64,000 nt of DNA, taken from the NCBI RefSeq assembly GCF_014495845.1, contig NZ_CP061080.1, forward strand, positions 1,601,001 to 1,665,000, given 5' to 3'. Made by a program: the position numbers and the translations under genes. The notes under the pieces are model-generated. The model had not been told where the DNA came from and did not search any database. It saw only the letters and a program-made list of their open reading frames with translations. Shown piece by piece: positions 59,407 to 64,000 of the stretch (position 1 is the stretch's first letter; each line of letters begins with the position of its first letter). Source of the DNA: Aquibium microcysteis (GTDB lineage: Bacteria > Pseudomonadota > Alphaproteobacteria > Rhizobiales > Rhizobiaceae).

Positions 59407-61779
59407 TCAGAAGCGGGTCGAAATGCCGATGTTGAAGTGCTGGACCTGGTCGGTCTCCTCCTTCACGACCGGCACGGCGTAGTCGACGCGCAGCGGACCG
59501 AAAGGCGACGCCCACAGCAGCGAAGCGCCGACCGACGCACGCCAGTTCATGGCGTCCGAGCCCGCCGCGACCTGCGTCAGCGAGTTGCCGTAGAGCGTGG
59601 CGGCATCGGCGAAGACCGCACCCTTCAGGCCAAGGCTGTCAGGCACCAGCGGCAGCGGGAACTGGGCTTCAGCGGTGGCGTTGAAATAGGTCGTGCCGCC
59701 CAGATGATCCTTGCCATTCGCCGAATCCACCGGACCGATGCCGCTCGATTCGAAGCCGCGGATGATGCGCGTGCTGTTCTGGAAGTAGTCGAACAGCCGG
59801 AGCGGCGCACCGGTCTCGATGATGTGTCCGCCGCCGACCGACAGCAGCGCCACCACGTCCTGCTCCTCGAGCAGCGTATGGTAGTAAGTCGCACGGCCGG
59901 TCAGCTTCACCCACTCCGCGTCGCCGCCGAGGCCGGCATACTCGCCGGTGAAGGTGGCATAGATGCCGGAGCGCGGGTTGTTCATGTTGTCGATGGTGTT
60001 GAACAGCAGCGTGCCGCTCACCGACGACTTCGTCCAGGCGCCCTGGGCGATGGCGTCGATATAGGCCGAGCCGATATCGCAGCCGGGATCGGCGACACCG
60101 TTGCCGTCTTCGTCGCACCTGCTGGAGAAGGAATATTCCTGGACCGAGTAGTTGTAGGCGACCTGCGTCGACAGCGCGCGCGTGATCGGCAGACCCAGGC
60201 GAACGGTCGCTCCGGTCTCTTCCGAATTGTAGTTGGTGTAGTTGCGCGTGCGGCGGAACACGTCGAAGCCCGCCGAGATGCGACGCCCGAGGAAGTAGGG
60301 TTCGGTGAAGGACAGTCCGTAATCGCGCGAGTTCTTTCCGCCGCCGGCCGACACCTTGATGTACTGGCCACGTCCGAGGAAGTTGCGCTCGCTGATCGAA
60401 CCTTCGACGGAGATGCCGCCGGTTGCGCTCGTTTCGCCGGACGTCGAGTAGCCGGCGCCGATCGAGAACTCGCCCGTCGACTTCTCCACCACGTCGATGA
60501 CGAGGTAGACCTGGTCGGGCTGCGAGCCGGGCACCGTCGAGACGTTCACCGAGGTGAAGTAGTTCAGACCTTCGAGACGGCGCTTCGCCCGCTGCACCAT
60601 GACCTGGTTGAAGGCATCGCCCTCGCTGATGTCGAACTCGCGGCGGATCACGTAGTCGCGGGTCCGGGAGTTGCCGCGGATCTCGATGCGCTCGATGTAG
60701 GTGCGCGCACCCTGGTCGATCGAATAGGTGACCGAGATCGTGCGGTTCTCGAAATCGCGATCGCCGCGCGGCGTCACCTGGGCGAAGGCATAGCCCTTGT
60801 CCACCACGGTCTCGGTCAGCGCGATGATGGTGTCCTCGACGGCCTTGGCGCTGTAGACTTCGCCCTTCTCGCTCTCGATGAGCCTGCCGACGGACGCCGT
60901 GTCGATGCCGTCGAGCGTGCTCTCGATGGTGACGTCGCCGAAGGTGTAGCGTTCGCCTTCCTCGATGGTGAAGGACACCGTGTACTCGTTGCGGGTCTCG
61001 TCGAGCTCGGCATAGGACGAGATGACGCGGAAATCGGCATAGCCGCGATTGTAGTAGAAGCGGCGCAGCGCCTCTTCGTCCGCGCGCAGGCGATCCTCGC
61101 TGTAGAGGTCGTCCCGGAACAGGAAGGACAGAACGTTCGACGACTTCGTCGTGATGACTTCCTTCAGGCGGCGGGCATTGAAGGCGTTGTTGCCGACGAA
61201 GTTGATCGCAGCGATCTTGGTGCGGTCGCCCTCGTTGATCTCGAAGACGACGTTGACCCGGTTGTCGCCGAGATCGATCGTGCGCCCGCTCACCGTCGCA
61301 TCGTCGCGGCCGATGGCGCTGTACGCCTGCCGGATCGATTCGGAGTCAGCCTCGAGCGCGGCGTCGGAATAGGTGCCGCGCGGCTTGAGCTGCACGGCCT
61401 GCGACAGGTTCGCGTCCTTGATCTTCTTGTTGCCCTGGAAGATCACCTGGTTGACGATGGCATATTCGTCGACCTCGACCACGAGCGTCGATCCGACCTG
61501 GTTGATGCGCACGTCGGCGAAAAGCCCGGTCCCGAAGAGGCGCTTCACGCCCTCGTCGATGTCGACGGGTCCGAAATTGCGGCCGGGCTGGATCCCGACA
61601 TACTCGCGGATGGTCGCGTCGTCGACCCTGCGATTGCCCCGCACGTCGATGCTGCTCACCACCGCCGCCTCGGCCGCGGCGACCGCCGCGAACTGGACGG
61701 CGAACGCACCGGACGCGACCAAGCCGGTCGAAAGGGCGAGTGCCGAAACGGCGCTCACGAAATGTCTGCCTGCCTTCAT
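59407..61779 (-). CDS. bamA: Outer membrane protein assembly factor BamA
   Basis: 790 residues. Signal peptide (1 to about 35), five POTRA domains (from IDVRGNRRVDDATIREYVG through about residue 420), then the Omp85 barrel with IRGFESSGIGP (the VRGF-type L6 motif, about 655) and a C-terminal NIGISTRF ending in Phe. Inserts outer-membrane barrel proteins, presumably including the autotransporter in this window. The ATG at 61779 begins MKAGRHFVSAV with a proper signal peptide. 211 bases separate it from rseP, enough for an additional promoter. Confidence 0.97.
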   Translation of the reverse strand: MKAGRHFVSAVSALALSTGLVASGAFAVQFAAVAAAEAAVVSSIDVRGNRRVDDATIREYVGIQPGRNFGPVDIDEGVKRLFGTGLFADVRINQVGSTLVVEVDEYAIVNQVIFQGNKKIKDANLSQAVQLKPRGTYSDAALEADSESIRQAYSAIGRDDATVSGRTIDLGDNRVNVVFEINEGDRTKIAAINFVGNNAFNARRLKEVITTKSSNVLSFLFRDDLYSEDRLRADEEALRRFYYNRGYADFRVISSYAELDETRNEYTVSFTIEEGERYTFGDVTIESTLDGIDTASVGRLIESEKGEVYSAKAVEDTIIALTETVVDKGYAFAQVTPRGDRDFENRTISVTYSIDQGARTYIERIEIRGNSRTRDYVIRREFDISEGDAFNQVMVQRAKRRLEGLNYFTSVNVSTVPGSQPDQVYLVIDVVEKSTGEFSIGAGYSTSGETSATGGISVEGSISERNFLGRGQYIKVSAGGGKNSRDYGLSFTEPYFLGRRISAGFDVFRRTRNYTNYNSEETGATVRLGLPITRALSTQVAYNYSVQEYSFSSRCDEDGNGVADPGCDIGSAYIDAIAQGAWTKSSVSGTLLFNTIDNMNNPRSGIYATFTGEYAGLGGDAEWVKLTGRATYYHTLLEEQDVVALLSVGGGHIIETGAPLRLFDYFQNSTRIIRGFESSGIGPVDSANGKDHLGGTTYFNATAEAQFPLPLVPDSLGLKGAVFADAATLYGNSLTQVAAGSDAMNWRASVGASLLWASPFGPLRVDYAVPVVKEETDQVQHFNIGISTRF

Positions 61780-61990
61780 CGGGCTTGTATACCTTGCTCT
61801 CGTAGTCCCCACGTCGAGATACCGGACGGCCGGTCGAAACCGCATACCGTATGACCCGTATTTCCCATACACGCAAGGCTCCTGGTTAATTTGTGTTTAC
61901 TAATCCCGGCGGCGTGTCGTTCGGGTCACGTAAATCCCACCGCATGGTGAATCAACCGTGAATTTCCGTCCCCCAAAAGCCCTCGCCCGC

Positions 61991-63133
61991 TCAGCACCCA
62001 AACAGGTCGTTCCAGAACACGAACCCCATAAAGGCAAGCACCAGAAGCACCCCGGCGCGGTAGACCAGGTCCATGACTCGCTCGGACACCGGTCGGCCAC
62101 TCGCCGCTTCAATGGCATAGAAGAGAAGATGCCCGCCGTCCAGCGGTGGCACCGGCAGAAGGTTGAGGACGCCGATGCCGACCGACAGCATGGCGACGAG
62201 CTGGATCAGCCATTCGAAGCCCTTTGCGGCCGCCTTTCCGGCCATGTCCGCGATCTTCACCGGTCCCCCGAGCTGACACTTGTCTTCACGACCTGCGACA
62301 AAACGTTTCAAGAATTGACCGGTTCGGAGGATGACGTCGCCTGTCTCTGCGACCGCCTGACCCAGCGCCTCGAGCGGCCCGTATTCGACGACTCGCGGCT
62401 GCCCGACCTCCTGATTGTTCACCACCCCGATCACGCCCACGCGGATCGTGTTGCCGAGCGCATCGGTCTGCTCGCTCAGTTCGGGCGTCGCGACGAGTTC
62501 GATCTCCCGATCGCCGCGCAGCATCACGAAGGTCAGGGAATCGCCGGCGCGACCGGTGACGTGGCGCTGGACGTCGGAGAAGGTCTCGACCCGGTTGCCG
62601 TCGACCATCAGGAACCGGTCCCCGGGCTGGAAGCCGGCCGCCTCGGCGGGACTCCCCGGACGCACCTCCGCCACCATCGGATCGGAGACGAAGCGGCCGT
62701 AGAGGCCGAACATCACGGCGAAGACGGCGATCGTGAGCAGGAAGTTGAAGAGCGGGCCGGCGACGACGGTCGCCGCGCGCTTCCAGACCGGCTGGACGTG
62801 GAAGGCGCGTCTTCGGTCGGCCTCGGAGAGCCCGGCCATCTCCTCCGCCCCGGGCGGCGTGCTCGTCGCGTTCATGTCGCCGACGAACTTGACGTAGCCG
62901 CCGAGCGGGATCAGCGACAGCTTCCAGCGCGTGCCGTGGCGGTCGTCGAAGCCGAAGAGTTCCGGCCCGAAGCCGATCGAGAAGGCCTGCACGCCGATGC
63001 CGCACAGGCGGCCGACGAGGTAGTGGCCCATCTCGTGCACGAAGACGACGATCGTGAGCACGAACAGGAAAGGCACGATCGTGCCGATGAGCAGTCCGTC
63101 CGTCCCGAAGATGGATAGTGCGATCTCGCCCAA
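61991..63133 (-). CDS. rseP: Site-2 zinc metalloprotease RseP
   Basis: 380 residues. Zinc motif HEMGH in VVFVHEMGHYLVG (about residue 28), one PDZ domain (about 125-205, VRPGSPAEAAGFQPGDRFL) and the second metal ligand segment NLLPVPPLDGGH near the C-terminus. Cleaves membrane-embedded anti-sigma factors and signal-peptide remnants. The start is a TTG at 63133 (MGEIALSIFGTDG), which matches the usual N-terminus; no better ATG exists. Only one PDZ, where E. coli RseP has two. Confidence 0.94.
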   Translation of the reverse strand: MGEIALSIFGTDGLLIGTIVPFLFVLTIVVFVHEMGHYLVGRLCGIGVQAFSIGFGPELFGFDDRHGTRWKLSLIPLGGYVKFVGDMNATSTPPGAEEMAGLSEADRRRAFHVQPVWKRAATVVAGPLFNFLLTIAVFAVMFGLYGRFVSDPMVAEVRPGSPAEAAGFQPGDRFLMVDGNRVETFSDVQRHVTGRAGDSLTFVMLRGDREIELVATPELSEQTDALGNTIRVGVIGVVNNQEVGQPRVVEYGPLEALGQAVAETGDVILRTGQFLKRFVAGREDKCQLGGPVKIADMAGKAAAKGFEWLIQLVAMLSVGIGVLNLLPVPPLDGGHLLFYAIEAASGRPVSERVMDLVYRAGVLLVLAFMGFVFWNDLFGC

Positions 63134-63221
63134 GCTCGATTCTCGCCTCTTGTTTGGCCCCGTGTCGCGGGAAGATGGATGGACAATCCGGGCGACAGGA
63201 TGACGGCGCCGCCCGGGCGGA

Positions 63222-64000
63222 TCAGAAAGCGAACAGACCGGCCGCCGGTCTCGCCGCGCCCGACATGAGCCACCCGACGACGTACAGGGCCGTTGCGGCA
63301 GCGACAAGCCCGTCGACCCGGTCCATGACGCCGCCATGGCCGGGGATGAGGCGCGAGGAGTCCTTGGCGCCGAAGCGCCGCTTGATCCAGGATTCGAACA
63401 GGTCGCCGATCTGGGAGGCGACCGACAGGAACAGCGCGGCGACCGCGAGCACCTGCCAGTGAGCCGCTCCCAGGGCGATCGCGAGGGCGAGGCCGGCAGC
63501 CACCCCGAAGACCGCGCCGCCCACCGCTCCGCTCCAGGTCTTGCCCGGCGATATCGCGGGAGCGAGCTTGGGACCGCCGATCGAGCGGCCGACGAAATAG
63601 GCGAACACGTCGGTCGCCCAGACCACGGCGAAGAGAAAGCCGATCGCCGCCAGCCCCGCCGCACCCGTGCCGCGCAGGGCCGCGAAGGCGATGCAGGGAA
63701 TTGCCGCATAGGCGATGCCCGACGCGCCCCATGCCCCGTGCCCGGCGAAGGAGCCGACCGCCAGGGCGGCGAGCAGGACCGGCAGGGTCGCCACCAGCGC
63801 AACGTCCGCCGGCACGCCGGCTGCGGTCATTCCGAGGGGCACGGCCAGCAGCAGCACATAGGCCGCCCATGCCAGCCGCCGCCGCCCGAGACCGGCCATG
63901 CGTGCCCATTCGTAGAAGATCGCGAAACCCGCGACCGTCACCAGCAGACGGAACGGCAGGCCGCCGAGCCACGTCAGCACCAGGACCACGGGCGCCATCA
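63222..64000 (-). CDS. cdsA: Phosphatidate cytidylyltransferase (5' end outside window)
   Basis: The C-terminal 259 codons or so of CDP-diglyceride synthase, which makes CDP-diacylglycerol for phospholipid synthesis. About seven membrane helices and the family signature [25 protein letters not shown] (catalytic Lys-Asp and Gly-His-Gly-Gly) near residue 210 of the visible part. A Met codon at 63998 lies inside the first helix region and is probably not the true start; the reading frame continues past the window edge. Confidence 0.93.
   Translation of the reverse strand, partial: MAPVVLVLTWLGGLPFRLLVTVAGFAIFYEWARMAGLGRRRLAWAAYVLLLAVPLGMTAAGVPADVALVATLPVLLAALAVGSFAGHGAWGASGIAYAAIPCIAFAALRGTGAAGLAAIGFLFAVVWATDVFAYFVGRSIGGPKLAPAISPGKTWSGAVGGAVFGVAAGLALAIALGAAHWQVLAVAALFLSVASQIGDLFESWIKRRFGAKDSSRLIPGHGGVMDRVDGLVAAATALYVVGWLMSGAARPAAGLFAF

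Noticed and set aside
58249..61854. A 1201-codon open frame on the + strand opposite lpxD and bamA
   Set aside because: It is antisense to well-recognised genes, has no recognisable domain, and its composition (Asp/Arg/Ala-rich) is the usual result of GC-rich codon bias read backwards.
61880..61910. CtrA-like site (TTAA-N7-TTTA) upstream of bamA
   Set aside because: The second half deviates and the flanking bases do not match the full CtrA consensus.

Overview
The window is chromosomal, GC-rich DNA from an alphaproteobacterium, very probably Hyphomicrobiales (Rhizobiales; Phyllobacteriaceae/Rhizobiaceae-like). The evidence is the gene order kdsA..pyrG..secG-tpiA-ppiD-trpD-trpC-moaC-moeA..lexA-comEC-gltX-gltA-lpxB-lpxI-lpxA-fabZ-lpxD-bamA-rseP-cdsA, LexA boxes of the alphaproteobacterial GTTC-N7-GTTC type, an EcfG-type general-stress promoter, and several families typical of the order (secreted YARHG-like protein, single-ACT threonine ammonia-lyase). 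I saw no insertion sequence, integrase, CRISPR array or rRNA. There is one tRNA, tRNA-Leu(UAA).

Region 1 (1-24.3 kb) is a patchwork of short transcription units. It begins with a truncated SDR with a degenerate active site and an FAH-fold hydrolase, followed by an orphan Rieske oxygenase alpha subunit, an MFS exporter, and an acyltransferase-like membrane protein with a methyltransferase. Next come cysK-alaX-merR, with a LiuR-like operator in front of merR. A ChrR-like cupin protein, an SDR and a GPH-type transporter recall the RpoE/ChrR (ECF11) singlet-oxygen regulon, but no sigma factor is present. Stress and metabolism genes follow: UspA, CinA-like, WrbA, two alpha/beta hydrolases, a diguanylate cyclase, a small membrane protein behind an EcfG promoter, adenine deaminase, two tandem TrkH potassium transporters and IlvA.

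Region 2 (24.3-40.1 kb) is the conserved core: kdsA (with an upstream VOC gene), a lipoprotein-type D,D-carboxypeptidase, a TMEM43-family protein, pyrG, aidB, an L,D-transpeptidase, secG, tpiA, ppiD and the tightly coupled trpD-trpC-moaC-moeA operon.

Region 3 (40.1-48.7 kb) looks accessory. It sits between moeA and lexA, which I recall as neighbours in many relatives. It holds a 7TM sensor histidine kinase overlapping an OmpR-type response regulator, followed on the same strand by a 1761-residue autotransporter adhesin. The adhesin has glycine-rich tracts and a run of exact 279-bp repeats. The kinase has an altered G1 box, the regulator lacks the conserved receiver lysine, and a perfect 14-bp AT-rich palindrome lies just upstream of the adhesin. 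I read this as a self-contained surface-adhesion control module; it is the most interesting part of the window.

Region 4 (48.7-64 kb) is core again: lexA with its SOS box, comEC, gltX, gltA, and the leftward envelope operon cdsA-rseP-bamA-lpxD-fabZ-lpxA-lpxI-lpxB, in which most of the lpx genes overlap or nearly touch. The window ends inside cdsA.

Only two gene-free stretches exceed 300 bases (17245-17628 and 48356-48689); both are described. Gene names are homology judgements made by eye. Operator and promoter calls rest on motif matches recalled from the literature, not on searches.
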